From contig NC_061772.1 of the NCBI RefSeq assembly GCF_022458985.1, positions 31,296,506 through 31,360,505 on the forward strand: DNA of 64,000 bases, in the 5' to 3' direction. The notes under the pieces were generated by a model. It ran no database searches. It saw only the letters and a program-made list of their open reading frames with translations, and was not told the DNA's origin. A program made the translations under genes and the position numbers. This document shows, in pieces, positions 1 to 12,129 of the stretch. The number at the start of each line of letters is the position of its first letter. Position 1 is the first letter of the stretch. The DNA is from Mugil cephalus (Eukaryota > Chordata > Actinopteri > Mugiliformes > Mugilidae).

Positions 1-104
1 ACAAAGATCCGTTCACTGTTGGATGTTCTAGGTCAGGAGCCACATTCACACCAGTTTGATCCAAAGGGTCCGGACCAGTAACACGACAGACTCAGACTCA
101 GACT

Positions 105-480
105 CAGACTGACTTCACTGATCCCTTTGGGATGTCTTCCTCCGGGAAATTATATTTCAAGCAGCTGTTTACAAAAGAAATAAGAAATAGAATAGAGAAT
201 GTACAATATAAAATAAACTGTTAACCGATTAAATTACAAATAACAGACATCAAGTATCAAATAAAACATATATATATTGCACAGTGTGTGGGTGACTGAC
301 CACTACTCCTTCCCTTCTGTCCTCTCTGGGACACTTCCTGCAGAGCCTGATGGTACGAGGAACAAAAGAGTTCCTGAGTCTGTTAGTCTCCTCTGTTTGC
401 TGATGACGGTGTGAGAGCAATAACATATAAGTAACAACAACTCCAAACATTTGGTTTGATGGAAAGAAGAACGAGTTTAT
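105..480 (-). mobile_element. LINE 3' end remnant (Rex1/CR1-like)
   Basis: Read on the minus strand, a short stretch encodes RLRNSFVPRTIRLCR, which resembles the last residues of fish Rex1/CR1-group LINE proteins (SFVPR.IRL). It is followed by an AT-rich tail and a block resembling the usual 3' ending of these elements (TTTCCC...GGGATCA), then short CAGACT repeats near 85-110. Only the extreme 3' end survives. The family assignment is tentative. Confidence 0.4.
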
Positions 481-513
481 ATTTAATAAACTACCCTTTA
501 AAAAAAAGAACAT

Positions 514-1150
514 TTCTTAAAATCATTGTAATCCGGCTCAGGTCCTGATCCTGGACCTGTTTAGTCCTGGTCTCAGTGTTGTGTGTGTGAATAATACAGT
601 GAACACATTAAGTCTAGAAGTTATGAAATTTCTGCAATTTGCAAATTCATGCTGTGGACCAGATTAGACCTTAGACCATATTTCTTTTAGTTCAGTCACA
701 GATAAAATATTAAACAAACCCTAAAACAGCCATTAAAACTTTAAACTGACTGGTTCCATAAAAATCCATCAGAAATGTTGAGTTCTGGGTCATTTTGGTT
801 CCAGTGATCCACTAATGGCCGTGCTTCTTATTTAAAGACACGTTGTTCTGTTGCTTCGTGTCCATATTAAGACAGAACATCTAAAGTTCTTCAGAGACTA
901 AAATAAGGAACCTAACACAGGAAACACGCCTGAAGATCCAGGTCCAGCTCCAGATCACCAGGAAGTACAGATTCAGTCCTTCATCAGCTGGATCCACTCT
1001 GCAGAAATACAGACAAACCAACATCCAAGGGTTTCTACAGCAACCAATGACCTCATCCTGATCCACATGTGCAGGGAAACCAGCCAATGACATCACAGGA
1101 GCTCCAGCAGCAGTGGTCAAACCAAACTGGTGTCCAGTGTTCCAGCCTCA
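514..1150. other. Gene-free stretch
   Basis: Ordinary AT-rich sequence. I see no conserved reading frame, splice-flanked exon or repeat family here. Confidence 0.5.
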
Positions 1151-1154
1151 CTGT

Positions 1155-1460
1155 ACGTGGTGGACTTAAGGTCCTACAAGGCTGTGAAGAAGCCCCTGAT
1201 CAATGAGAGACAGAGCTTAGACCCAAGAACACAAGGACTGGACCTGGAAGAAGATTCTGTGGTCAGATGAGTCCAGTTTCCAGCTTTATCTTCCTCCTGC
1301 TAATGTTCTGCTACGCAGAAGGCCAGGCCAAGCATCATCTCCAGCATGGACAGTAGCTACTGTCAGACATGGTGGAGGCAGCATCAGGCTTTGATGCATG
1401 ATGCTGCTGGTGTTGCTCATCTCACTGTCTGTCATCACACATTCAGCTCCTTCTCCAAAC
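1155..1460 (+). mobile_element. Tc1/mariner-like transposase fragment
   Basis: Translating the plus strand in broken frames gives KKPLINERQSL, then HKDWTWKKILWSDESSFQL, then VRHGGGSI. These match, in order, the region of Tc1-type transposases around the second catalytic aspartate (xKDWxxxxWxxVLWSDESxF, then TVKHGGGSxMVWG). The D in WSDES is the expected DDE residue. No terminal inverted repeats were found, and the frame is interrupted, so this is an internal fossil piece of a Tc1 element. Confidence 0.65.
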
Positions 1461-1602
1461 CCACATGGTCCCTTCTGCACGTGCTCTGTTGTGTCCAGGT
1501 CCAAACTCAAAGAAGGAGAATCTCAGTGAACTAATTGAATCGGTTGTGAAAGTTATTCAGCTTTATTTCAACTCAGGCTTTTATTTTTACAGGCTGATAA
1601 CA

Positions 1603-1604
<2 letters not shown>

Positions 1605-1674
<70 letters not shown>
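1605..1674 (+). repeat. (TG)35 microsatellite
   Basis: Uninterrupted TG dinucleotide run of about 35 units. The open frames across it are artefacts of the repeat. Confidence 0.98.
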
Positions 1675-1675
<1 letters not shown>

Positions 1676-2000
1676 TATGAGGACATGTTGCCTCGGATAC
1701 GAGCCACGGCAACATCATAACAATGTCAATCAGGAAGGAGCGGCCCTGGGAAGAATGTAACACACACACACTTGTCCCGGGAATTCCCGCGGTCAGTGAA
1801 CACATCGTGTGAGAAAATCTGACATTTTTATTTTTTTATTTCTAGGGAGGAAATTCTGTTCATGAGTTAACCAGGTTCAACTACTACAACTACTACAACT
1901 ACTACAACCACTATGACTTAAAACACACCAACCTCCATGTTTAGTCTGGACGGTGCCTCTGCTGCATCACTAGGTTCATTTCTTTGATTTATGTCCATCC
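1675..2000. other. Gene-free stretch
   Basis: No gene seen. A short CTACTACAA triplet-type repeat lies near 1880-1912. Confidence 0.5.
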
Positions 2001-2002
2001 AT

Positions 2003-2232
2003 GGTGCGCCCCGGCCCAGTATCCGCCCCGGTACAGAACCTGCCCCGGCCCCGGCCCGGTATCCGCACCGGCCCAGTATCCGCCCTCACCAAGTACCGGC
2101 CCCGGCCCAGTACCCACCCCGGCCCAGTACCCGCCCCGGCCCCGGCCCAGTACCTGTACCCCGGCCCCGGCCCCGGCCCAGTATCCGCCCCGGCCCAGTA
2201 CCTGTACCCCGGCCTGGTACCCGCCCCGGTCC
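2003..2232 (+). repeat. GC-rich minisatellite
   Basis: Degenerate tandem array built from CCGGCCCAGTA(C/T)CCGCC-type units of roughly 12-18 bp. All three plus-strand frames and the minus strand are open, giving Pro/Ala/Arg-rich low-complexity ORFs that should not be taken as genes. Confidence 0.85.
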
Positions 2233-2500
2233 AGTCGTGATTGGATTCATGGAAAAACCTGCCAGAGAACATCAGGAACGCACCGTAGATGTTTTTAAAA
2301 GGAAGCTTAAGACTCATCTTTTTATCTGGCTTTCATTTAATTTCTTTTACTTCTTTTATTTCTCCTATTCTTAATCTTTATTGGTTTAACAAATTATTCA
2401 TCTCTTTTATTTAAGTCGTTGTGCATTTGATTCTCATTAAATCTTTAATATTTTATCTTTAAATCCTAAACTGTCTTTTAATTCTCTAGTTTTTAGCTCC
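2233..2500 (+). mobile_element. L2-like LINE 3' end fragment
   Basis: The plus strand encodes RTVDVFKRKLKTHLFIW. This is the typical C-terminal end of fish L2/CR1-group reverse transcriptase proteins (VxxFKxxLKTHLF), and it is followed by an AT-rich 3' untranslated tail. Only the end of the element is present, directly abutting the GC-rich minisatellite. Confidence 0.5.
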
Positions 2501-3540
2501 AGTGTTTCGTCGTGGGGCCTCTGCACAGGCCTGGTCTACGCTGGTATATCTGGGTCCAGGTCTCTGTGGTGGCCCCCCATTGGTGGTTTTTCCTCCCCTG
2601 GATCCTCAGTGCCCTGTTTCTGGACTACGTGGGCGTGCGTGGGTCTATATGACATGTGAATTACAGGAAGGACATGGAACTAAACACAACAAAGACCAAA
2701 GAGAAAACATCCAGCACCACTTTGGATTCATGGAGCACATGTGGAGCAGGTTCACTCCTTCACGTACCCGGAGGTTCATGAGCCATAAACACCAAGTAAA
2801 CCATGAAACAGGAACAGAGGAGGAGCTGCTTCAAACCTTCTACCAGCCATTAAAACATCACGTCTAACGTCACAGTGTGGGAATGTCGTCACTGGCTCTG
2901 TGGAGAAAGTCATGGGCTGAACTAAACCTTCAATAATCCTCTGAATTCAGGCAGATTATCATCTCATTCCTCTTCCTCTTCACTACTACTGACACAAGGA
3001 GCAGCATCTCCAAGTTCATTTAATCGATACATTAATAATAAAGATTCTACTTTTATTTCTCCTCTTGTCGTGAAGATGCAGCCTCTGATTAAACTAATCT
3101 CTTTGGCTTTGAAATGTGGTCTGAGTCTTTCTGGACGTTACTGCTGATCCTGTCAGACTGGGTCCTCCTGATAAACATGAAATCATTGTTGTCATGGCAG
3201 CAGAAACACAAACACTGGGACAGGAAGTCCTCTCTGCGAGGCTTCACATTCGCTCTATATTTATATTCTGTGGATTAGACGCGTGTGGAGACGTTAAATA
3301 AATGTTTGACCTCCAAACTCGTTGCATAACGTCAGATGTTTCATTGTGTCTGATTAATTAAATTAATTAATTAATTAATTAAAACATTTAAAATGTTTCC
3401 ATAATCCTGAGAACTGGAGTCGAAACATTAGGAACAGTTAAGAGACATCAAAGCGACCTCAGTCTCTGATCGAAGCGGTTTCTTTAGAACCAGAACCTCC
3501 AGAACCGTTCACCAGTGACCCGTCACAGCCGTCAGCCTCT
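2501..3540. other. Gene-free stretch
   Basis: No gene recognised. It contains an (ATTA)n run at about 3352-3380 and otherwise unremarkable sequence. Confidence 0.5.
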
Positions 3541-3850
3541 CTGTGGGTCTCTCTGAAGTTGTTTAGTGGCTCTTTTTTGTTGTTTTATGCCAGTTGTAGT
3601 TGTTTGTTTTTACTCTCCTTGAACTTGTTTTGTGTCTCCTTGAGTCTCTTCGAAGTTGTTTTGAGTCTATTTGAAGTTGTTGTGAGTGTTTTTGAATTTT
3701 TTGTGTCTATTTGAAATTGTTTTGAGTGTTTTTGAATTTTTTGTGTCTATTTGAAGTTGTTTTGTGTCTATTTGAAGTTGTTTTGTGTCTCTTTGACGTT
3801 GTGTTGAGTGCGTCTGAAGTTATTTTGTGGTCGTTCTGTCTTTTAGTTGT
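3541..3850 (+). repeat. Degenerate ~21-25 bp minisatellite
   Basis: Imperfect repeats of GTTGTTTTGTGTCTATTTGAA-type units. A related array lies at 4255-4565. Confidence 0.8.
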
Positions 3851-4254
3851 TTGTTGTCCAGTCAGAGTGATCTCTCTCTGACAGAGGTCCGACCAGAACC
3901 ACAGACGTTCTCCGATGACCCGCCTCAGCCGTTAAACTGGAGCCGACTGAATCGCTTCTGATTTACTTTTATAAGACTCATATTTACAGGACCTTTCACA
4001 CTGAGCCTCATATAAAAACCTGACGGCCTGTAACGTGTTCACATCGCAGCATTAACACTAACAGTTTGCTCCTCGTGTCTGTTCTGTGTTTGGATAAAGA
4101 AATATTTTATTAACTGACGTTTTAAAGCGAAACGTTCAGACCTGATCCACGTTTAAAGTCTCCACAGTGAAAAGGTTTAAAACCAGAGTGTGTGTCTCCC
4201 GGAGGCAGTGAAGTCAGTAAACGTCTAGATTCAAAAATGAGGAAACTTTTACTG

Positions 4255-4565
4255 GACTGTCTGAGGTGGTTCTGTCTCTTTGAGTCTCTTTGGAGTTGAA
4301 TTGTGTGTCTTTCAGCAACCATGTAGTTGTTCTGTGTGTTTGTAGTTGTTTTCAGTCTCTTGTAGCTTTATTGTGTGTCTTTGTTGTAGTTTTGTGTGTC
4401 TTTTGGTCTCTTTGTAGTTACATTGTGTCTTTAAGGCTGTTTTGGGTCATTATAGTTGAGTTGTGTGTCCTTCAGCAACTGTGTAGTTGTTCTGTGTATC
4501 TTTGTAGATGTTTTGTGTATTTGTAGTTCTCGGTCTCCTGTAGTTGTATTGTGTGTCTTAGTAGT
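4255..4565 (+). repeat. Degenerate minisatellite, related to 3541-3850
   Basis: Units such as GTAGTTGTTTTGTGTGTCTTT recur with variation. The unit is recognisably related to the array 400 bp upstream. The ORFs inside (Cys/Val/Leu-rich) are repeat artefacts. Confidence 0.75.
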
Positions 4566-4624
4566 TTAATTGTGTAACCCTGTCTTGTTGCATACTGAGT
4601 GATGGCTGTGTGTTGGTACGTGTT

Positions 4625-4894
4625 TAAATGCTGAAACCGGGCCGTGATCGGGCCGACCTCCGGCCCGGGAGCTGGCAGGAGTCTGAATGGACGTCCTGCA
4701 GGAGGACTAACCCTCTCTCTCTCTCGCTCTCGGTTTTATTGCCCTCCCCTGATGTTGCACAGGACGTGGTCATGGGAACGGGGTAAACAGATGACAACAA
4801 GCCCTCAGCACTTCAGAGCTCATGTGAATGCTGCGACCGCCACCGAGGGCCAGAAGAGGGAGAGCAGAGACAGACGGAGGACGGAGCTGAGACA
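4625..4894 (+). promoter_or_regulatory. Candidate promoter / 5' non-coding exon of the TPPP3-like gene
   Basis: A GC- and CpG-richer patch starts with GGGCCGTGATCGGGCCG and ends in a good splice donor (GACAG|GTAACG at 4894/4895). The first coding exon of the TPPP3-like gene at 7621 begins right after a splice acceptor, so at least one upstream 5' UTR exon is required. This patch is the best candidate I see. No TATA box is evident. The assignment is inference from position and splice signals only. Confidence 0.3.
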
Positions 4895-4919
4895 GGTAAC
4901 GGGCTTTAATTTGATTTAA

Positions 4920-5550
4920 CGGAAACCGGATCAGAATCTGGATCAGAGCTGGTGCAGGTGTGAGACTTTAGAGGTGTTATCATTGTCATGCAGCTGATGT
5001 TTGAGCCTGATTAGATGTGAACTGGTTATTTAGTGAAAACGATTAGTCTGTTATAATGTGGTCATATTTATTATTTGAGCTTAGATTTGATGAAGGAGTG
5101 TGTTTTCCTCTGGGTATTTGCTCGTGTTGTTTGATGGTCAGAAGGCAGCGTATTGGCTGTAGGTGGTGTATGAATATCAACACACACCCCGACACTTCAC
5201 GTCTACTGCTCATTGATCACATCCCTCAGTAACACGTCCAGGTGTGATCACACTCTCTAAGTTCCATCTCTCAGGCTTTTTGACAAAACGCCTCCAGAAA
5301 CAACTCAAAGGTGAACAAACGCTTCATTTTTAATGTTTATACATGTATCCTGTGATATTTGTTTTACTAAAATTCTCCAGAAAAGATGCAAAGATTTCTT
5401 AACTGGAGATTAACTGTAGATACTGGATTCATACACAGGAAGGTCACTAAATACAGAAATAACTAGAAGTAGCAGAAAGAACTTGAGTCAGATCGATACT
5501 GACTGCAAAGAGGTCCGGTTCAGCCCAGTCTGCTCAGTTTGGTCCAGTTC
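4920..5550. other. Gene-free stretch
   Basis: No gene or named repeat recognised. It would lie in intron 1 of the TPPP3-like gene if the candidate 5' exon is real. Confidence 0.4.
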
Positions 5551-5558
5551 AAGACCAG

Positions 5559-5766
5559 TTTTAGATCATCTGGTCTTAGATCATCTGGTTTTAGATCATC
5601 TGGTCTTAGATCATCTGGTTTAAGATCATCTGGTTTTAGATCATTTGGTCTTAGATCATCTGGTTTTAGATCATTTGGTCTTAGATCATCTGGTTTTAGA
5701 TCATTTGGTCTTAGATCATCTGGTTTTAGATCATCTAGTTTTAGATCATCTGGTCTTAGATCATCT
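5559..5766 (+). repeat. 15-bp minisatellite
   Basis: About 14 tandem units of TTTTAGATCATCTGG with T/C and C/T variants. The Arg/Ser/Gly and Val/Leu/Asp/His repeat ORFs across it are artefacts of the 15-bp period. Confidence 0.95.
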
Positions 5767-5829
5767 TGGAGAACTTGTCTCAGCTCTTCTGTTGGTTCAC
5801 ACTCTTCGTGTGGTCTGGACTGATGATGC

Positions 5830-6760
5830 TCAGACCATCTTGTTCTTGTAGCTGATGCTCGTTCTTCAGGACTCTGACTGGATGCTGGTCTTCATTGATC
5901 AGATAATGTAAAAGTCTTCAAACACCTACTCTCCATTCTGTACCTAAACACATCTGTCTGTCCACACCCACACATGTTGTGACATCAGGTGGAAATGTCC
6001 AGACCTCCACGTTTTGAGGAGGCAGTAGTGTTCACAGTTCTCAGCTTCAGTCTGGATCGATAGTAACCTGCAGGATGTCATGATCATAGAAACCAGACTC
6101 ACTGAACTAAAACTATCTTCACAGTCTGGAATCTGACACCTACATACCAGCATGAACACACACAGCACTGTGTGTAGTAGCCCCGCCCACTGGGACGTAC
6201 TGCCACTCTGATTGGATGAGCCCTTCAGAGACTTCCAAACACGTAATCCCAGCAGTGGCGCGGGGAAAGTAAGACTCCATCACTCATAGGGTGGCAGGAC
6301 TCTGTTACCGTGACGACCGTTGTTGGGGATTGCATCAGTGGGTGTGTGATCACACCAGCCTGAGAGGCCAAAGTGAAGTCATGTCTCAAGCTTCTTTCTT
6401 CGGGAGCAGAAGACGAGATCAGAATGTGCATCAGAGCGAATCCAGAACCACATGAGGATGAGGATTCTGCAACAGAAACAGTTTTCACACAGCAGAGTCA
6501 GAGATGCAGCCCAGCGTTTAGAGTTGCTCCAGCGTTTAAAGTTGCTCCAGCGTTGAGAGTTGCTCCAGCGTTGGTTTCTCCCCGTGTTGCTCCCCGAGTC
6601 ACCATCCATTTAGAAATACGCATCACAAACCCAGACGTTACACAACAAGCTGCAGTCCTGGCAAATAAATAACTCTGGGAACCTTTTTCCTCCAGAACTG
6701 TTGACTGGTTAAAAAATACATGTAGGAAGCAACATGATTATGCATCCTCACAATTAGTGA
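5830..6760. other. Gene-free stretch
   Basis: No gene recognised. A short imperfect repeat (GTTGCTCCAGCGTT units) lies at about 6521-6580. Confidence 0.45.
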
Positions 6761-6762
6761 TG

Positions 6763-6866
6763 TGTACTGATACTGGGTACTGATACTGGGTACCGATACT
6801 GGGTACTGATACTGGGTACTGATACTGGGTACCGATACTGGGTACCGATACTGGGTACCGATACTG
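6763..6866 (+). repeat. 12-bp minisatellite
   Basis: Eight to nine tandem units of GATACTGGGTAC/GATACTGGGTAT type. The minus-strand Val/Ser/Ile/Tyr-rich ORFs derive from it. Confidence 0.95.
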
Positions 6867-7620
6867 GATTCCATAATGGCCCCGGTGCTGACTCTAACAG
6901 TAAACAGACAAAAAGAAACTCTGATCCGGGTGCTTGGTTTAGTACCAGTGAGTGTTTAATTAGCTTAGCCTCCTTAGCTCTATCGCTGCATGGATGGAAG
7001 TGAAGCTTCAACATGTCTGAGACCAAACGTTTGTCTAAAGTTTGTCTGGACTTCACCTCTAAAGATGCAACAAGGAGGAAACACCTGGAATTAGATGCAA
7101 CATCTGACCACACATAGCATTAGCATTAGCATTAGCATTATATTGGTGCATTTATTTCTTAGTCTTAGTTGTATTTATTTTATTTAACTTATTATTCTGT
7201 TCAACTTGCACTTCACAAAATGCCTTAAAAATAAAAAGACAGTTTTTGAACAAGGTTTGTATGTTTTCACTCTTTAAGCATTGGCGCCGTTTCATAAGTT
7301 TGGCTCCGGTATCAGGTAATTTGAGTCATTTGTTGCGTAAAACCTAAATGTAAAGACATTTTTATGTTCTCATGAGGTGGTTTTTGAGACATATTGATAT
7401 AAAAGTTTATTGTAAAAGGGAAAGGAACTCTCCAGTGTCACTGGAGACGATGTGGAGGGTCGTGTAAAAAAAGACAAAAAGTTGTTGAATTGTTCAGTTG
7501 AAGGTGTTTAATGAACACGTTCAGTGCAGATATATTCTGTTCTTCCCGGAGTCTGTTTGCTCATTAAACATGAATCACTACACTCAGAACATCTGCCTTC
7601 AGCCGTGTCTTCTGCTGCAG
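6867..7620. other. Gene-free stretch upstream of TPPP3-like coding exon 1
   Basis: No gene recognised. A four-unit AGCATT repeat lies at about 7115-7140. The stretch ends in the acceptor TTCTGCTGCAG at 7610-7620. Confidence 0.45.
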
Positions 7621-7633
7621 ATATCTTCCCATC

Positions 7634-10110
7634 ATGGCGGAGAGCGCTGACATGGAGGAGCTTCTCACGGCTTTCAGGAAGTTTGCCGTCCACGGGGACA
7701 CGAAGGCCACGGGGAAGGAGCTGAACGGGAAGAACTGGGCCAAGCTGTGCAAAGACTGCAAGATCATCGACGGCAAGAACGTGACCGGCACCGACGTGGA
7801 CATCGTCTTCTCCAAAGTCAAGTCAGTGCAGAGCTGAAGCTCTTTGGCCTCAGTGTGGGTCAGTGTGTGTCAGTGTGTGTCAGTGTGTGTCAGTGTGTGT
7901 CAGTGTGGGTCAGTGTGTGTCAGTGTGTGTCAGTGTGGGTCAGTGTGGGTCAGTGTGTGTCAGTGTGTGTCAGTGTGGGTCAGTGTGGGTCAGTGTGTGT
8001 CAGTGTGTGTCAGTGTGTGTCAGTGTGGGTCAGTGTGGGTCAGTGTCGGATAGTGTGGGTCAGTGTGGGTCAGAGTGGGTCAGTGTGGGTCAGTGTGCGA
8101 TAGCCATTTGAGTGTGAACCCCGTGTATCTTACCAGGATGTGTCAGTACGTATGGAAGAGGTTTAGTCAGGCTCAGATCTTGTCTCGTCTCGTCTTAACG
8201 TTCGTGGACATAATAACATAATAACGACCTCCAATAAACACGAGACTCAACCATCAGACTCCATCGGTCCTGGGGAGAAGAGGAGGTGGCCTCAGATCAG
8301 ACTCAGTGGTTAAAGTCAGTCGTGGCATCACTGATCTGGGAGGAACCCTCACAGTCTCCTGTTTCAGAGCTTTCCAGACCTCTGACGTAAAACGATATTT
8401 GTGTGTGTGTTGTCTTTGTGTGCAGACAGAAGACGTCTCGAGTCATCACCTACGAGGAGTTTCAGAAAGCTCTGGAGGATCTGGCTCCAAAGAGGTTCAA
8501 GGGCCAGAGCAAAGAGGAGGCGCTGCAGTCCATCTTCAGACTGGTGGAAGGCCGGGAACCCACCAACGTGGGAGTGACGGTGAGACCCGATGCTCTGATC
8601 TAGTTTGACTGAGTTCACGGCCAAGAATGGAAGAATCTCCAGAGTCCAGAGCCGTTTTCAGGTTCAGTAAAACGTGACCAGACCTGCTGCTCACCTTTAA
8701 CATGCTCTCAGTGCTACATCGCCTCTGGCTTCTGTTCACGCCTCAACGCTCAGGCTGGAAACAAGTCCAGAGCTGCTCCACAGACACACAGACCTCTCAC
8801 TCTGCTTCAAAACCATCCGATCATCCAGCCCCAGAGTCTGAGCCCAGAGGGGGGGCGGGTCAGAACCCCTTCAGATCATTAAACACTCCTCAGGCGTCCA
8901 GGGAAACTAATCTGACTGAACCATAACATTTAAATGAAAAGACATCGATTATAGAGATTATGGAAAATCAAACTGTTCCTGAGTCACGATTTTATTCAGG
9001 AATGCTCTGATTCCAACCTCCAAGATGATTGAATGCACTTTAATCTTCTGTGAGCGGGACAGTTTCACATGGATCAGAACACAAAGTCACATCGTGTATC
9101 GGGGTTCGATGCTTCATGTGAAGTTAACCATCCTCAGCTTCAGTTTTATGTTAATAAATGTGGATGGATGGATGTTAGTTGACGTCTACACGGTATAATA
9201 ATATAATATGAGTCCTGATCGCTTAAGAATCATCGTACCGGCATCAGGCTTCAGACAATGTCAGTAATAAACCAAAACCGTGTCCCTGTAGCATCAACAC
9301 TTCTTCTGTTTTAGTGTCAGTCAAAGCTACAAAGTATCAGTGACTGAGGCGTTAGTCTCTAGTGTGGATGTGTGGTAGGAGATCATCTAAACACAATCCA
9401 TGGAGTCACACAGTCAAAGGCTGCAGACAAACAACAACAACATTTAAAAGTAGAGAAAAGTTCCCTGGAGACAGATCTTCCAGAGAGAGTTAGAGAGTTT
9501 ATGGCAGAACATTTCTGGAGTAGAGAACACAAAGTAGGAGCTCCTGCCTCCACATTAACTCTGACTGGAAGAAACATTCACTGGATCCAGTCGGCTGTAG
9601 AAGACAAGGACAGACTCCAGGAATCTACAGGAGACCAACTCTAGGACATTTAACACCAGAGAAGGACGTCCCTACGGGGGACTGAGTCCAGGACATTTAG
9701 GATCAGAAAAACTTGATCGAAATGTCCCTAATAATGATAATAGTGATTTAATAAGGTTTGTTTAAATACAGTTAACTAAACGTTTCCCTTCCACTGCTCT
9801 GACCTTATAAACCAGGTTTCTTTCACACTAGGGTCCAGCCTGGAGCACTCAGGTGTCTCAGCAGGAATCTTCTGACCCCGGTACATTTATGACCAGTCTT
9901 CTGTGTCTCCATCAGAAAGTGGCGAAGACGGCGGCGGTGGACCGTCTGACCGACACGTCCCGTTACACGGGATCACACAAGGAACGGTTCGATGACACCG
10001 GCAAGGGCAAAGGTCGGGAAGGCCGGGAGGAGATCGTGGAGAACACGGGCTACGTTGGAGCGTACAAGAACGCCGGGACGTACGACGCCAAGACCAAGCC
10101 TGAGAAGTAA
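7634..10110 (+). CDS. tppp3: TPPP3-like tubulin polymerization-promoting protein (p25-alpha family)
   Basis: Three coding exons join in frame: 7634-7821, 8426-8579 and 9916-10110 (188+154+195 nt, 178 aa). Donors are AA|GTCAGT and ACG|GTGAGA; acceptors are TGTGTGCAG and TCCATCAG. The ATG lies 13 nt after an acceptor at 7620, so a 5' UTR exon exists upstream. The protein has the p25-alpha hallmarks in order: [21 protein letters not shown] and [13 protein letters not shown] (exon 1), [21 protein letters not shown] (split around residues 68-88, exon 2), [16 protein letters not shown] and [10 protein letters not shown] (residues about 125-175, exon 3). Known family role: binding and bundling of microtubules in the cytosol. 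The short N-terminus, without the extension of TPPP1, and the 178-residue length (vertebrate TPPP3 is about 176) favour TPPP3. A TPPP2-like assignment is less likely. The frame is intact, with no sign of decay. Confidence 0.93.
7852..8103 (+). repeat. 10-bp minisatellite in intron 1 of the TPPP3-like gene
   Basis: About 25 tandem units of TCAGTGTGTG/TCAGTGTGGG begin 30 bp after the exon 1 donor. Cys/Val/Ser/Gln ORFs in three frames are artefacts of the 10-bp period. Confidence 0.97.
8580..9915 (+). other. Intron 2 of the TPPP3-like gene
   Basis: Intron bounded by GTGAGA at 8580 and TCCATCAG at 9908-9915. I see no transposon or conserved element in it. The open stretch at 9372-9644 has no recognisable similarity. 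Confidence 0.7.
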
Positions 10111-10887
10111 GGAGGCGGCAGGAGGCACAGCTCCTCTACAGCACTTAGACTGGACCAGACCCTGGACGATGTGTTTGAACTGGGTTCACATCAGATCAGA
10201 CAGAAGCAGCGCCCCCCTGAGTCTGAAATGTTCATCACACATCTGGACTGAGTCTTCAGTCTCTGTAGTCTCACTCAGACCAGACTCTGTGTCCTCAGTC
10301 CACAGTGTGTGAGACAGTTTCCAGATTAATTACAGACGTCCTGTTTGCTCCTGATCTCACGGCTCCTCCTGTAATTTAAACCCTGTCCTGAAGCGAGTCC
10401 TGTAGAACAACCACAGATCACTGAGACGCTGTTCTACTGAGACTCTTCTCTCTAACTGGACACCAGAGATTTCATCAGATCTAAAAACCATGTTTAATGT
10501 GTCATGACTCTGTCTTTGCCTAAGCTTCAGCTCGGTGGCGCCCCCTAGGGGACACATTAGTCTTTATCCTGCTGAACGTCGACTACACATCACGTCCTGT
10601 CGTCTAACGTCCTCAAGAACCAGGAGCTAAATGTTCTCCAGTAATCGTTGTTTGTCTGAAAGAAGCTTTTTTTTTAGAGTCATTCCTTAGTTAAATCTTT
10701 ATTAATCAGACCTGCTTCATATTTTGACAGCATCCAGATTCACTCTCATCTCATTGATGTTTTGTAATTTTCTGATCTGAAATCTGCATATTTTAAAATA
10801 TATAAACATTTTAAACGTGCTTCATCATCTTTGTGCCTGACTTGAACTGTTTACACATGGAGTTGATGCAGGTGACTCTACTGAATG

Positions 10888-10893
10888 AATAAA
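10888..10893 (+). terminator. Polyadenylation signal of the TPPP3-like gene
   Basis: AATAAA 778 bp after the stop codon, followed by a GT-rich element (GTGCTTCGTGTT). It would give a 3' UTR of about 0.8 kb. Confidence 0.65.
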
Positions 10894-10914
10894 ATCTCTA
10901 AAAGTGCTTCGTGT

Positions 10915-11385
10915 TCCCTCAGATTCAGTTTCCTCTGCAGGAACGTGCGGAGGAATTTCCTTCCTGTCTCCAGATGTTGGGTTCATTCAGGTGCAGTTGT
11001 TTGTTAAAGATAAATGTTAATCCCAGTGCTTCCAACTATTCTCTCCCTGTCCAGTTCATTAGGTTCAGTAGTGAATGTGTTCTACTAAAACCGTCCTGCA
11101 CTGAATCTTCTCTTCATGAAGGTTCTGGTGTTAAAATAACTGAGAACTTTTGATTCAACTGTGTTATTTTTTTTTTTTTAATTTTTTTTTTTCATTAAGA
11201 GAAAAATCTCTTAAATATTTCAGGCAACACATTGTCTTCACTTTGCAGAAAGTTTCGTTACGTAGACTTTGGTTCTTCAAACCATCTCCTGAGGAACCAG
11301 GTCCCAGTCTGGGTTCAGGATTCTGACCCTGAACCATCCCTTGGCTGTGCTGCTATAGGTCGAGGTATTTTTCTCTTTTACAACC

Positions 11386-11437
<52 letters not shown>

Positions 11438-12125
11438 AATAATAATTAATTTGGGAAAATCCAATATTTACCATTACATCAAATTATACATTTACTTTTG
11501 GAATAAAGTAATTGAATTGCTGTAATTCTGTTACACGCAATTTTACGTTAAATTTCTGATTCAGTACAAAGTATTTTTTTAAATTATACCATAATCAATA
11601 TATTTTCTTTAGTCACAAGTCAAAGTATTACTTACTTAAATATACAGTGATATTTTTTGCCTTTTCAAAAATGGTGATATATCACCATAAACAAAATTTA
11701 ATTCCCTATAATACAGAACTAGAATTCACTGAACTGATTCACTTAAGAGGAAACTTAAAAAACAGGAAAATTCTCTTTCTAACCATCTATCAAATCAAAT
11801 CGTTGCTATTCTTTGACAAAAAGGTATGAATATAATTATTCTGAACAATTATAAATGCAATTATGAACAAAGGCAGTTCAAGAAAAAAAAGGAATGATTC
11901 CTAGTGCTCTTGCTGATCATTCTGAATTTAGCATCATTCACATCAATGTTAATATCAGTGCCACAATATTTATACAACAGAAAGAATCTTGTTAACAGAG
12001 AATATCAGAAATTAAAGCCCATTTTGAATCAAAGCTGTTTTTTCCTCTCATTTATAATGACCCCAAACATTATCATGGGATGTAACACAAGCACTAAAAA
12101 CAGATCAGATGCTGTATCCAGATGT
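10915..12125. other. Gene-free AT-rich stretch
   Basis: No gene seen. It holds a T-rich run at 11163-11193 and a (TTA)n microsatellite at about 11386-11435. Confidence 0.5.
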
Positions 12126-12129
12126 CTTT

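Noticed and set aside
1984-2374. Proline-rich ORFs at 2.0-2.4 kb
   Set aside because: They arise from the GC-rich minisatellite running into an L2 3' fragment; no start context or splice sites.
5559-5766. Regular repeats suggesting a CRISPR-like array
   Set aside because: Units are contiguous 15-bp tandem copies without unique spacers, in a vertebrate context; it is a minisatellite.
7747-8111. Cys/Val/Ser-rich ORFs across 7.85-8.1 kb
   Set aside because: Open only because of the 10-bp tandem repeat in a TPPP3-like intron.
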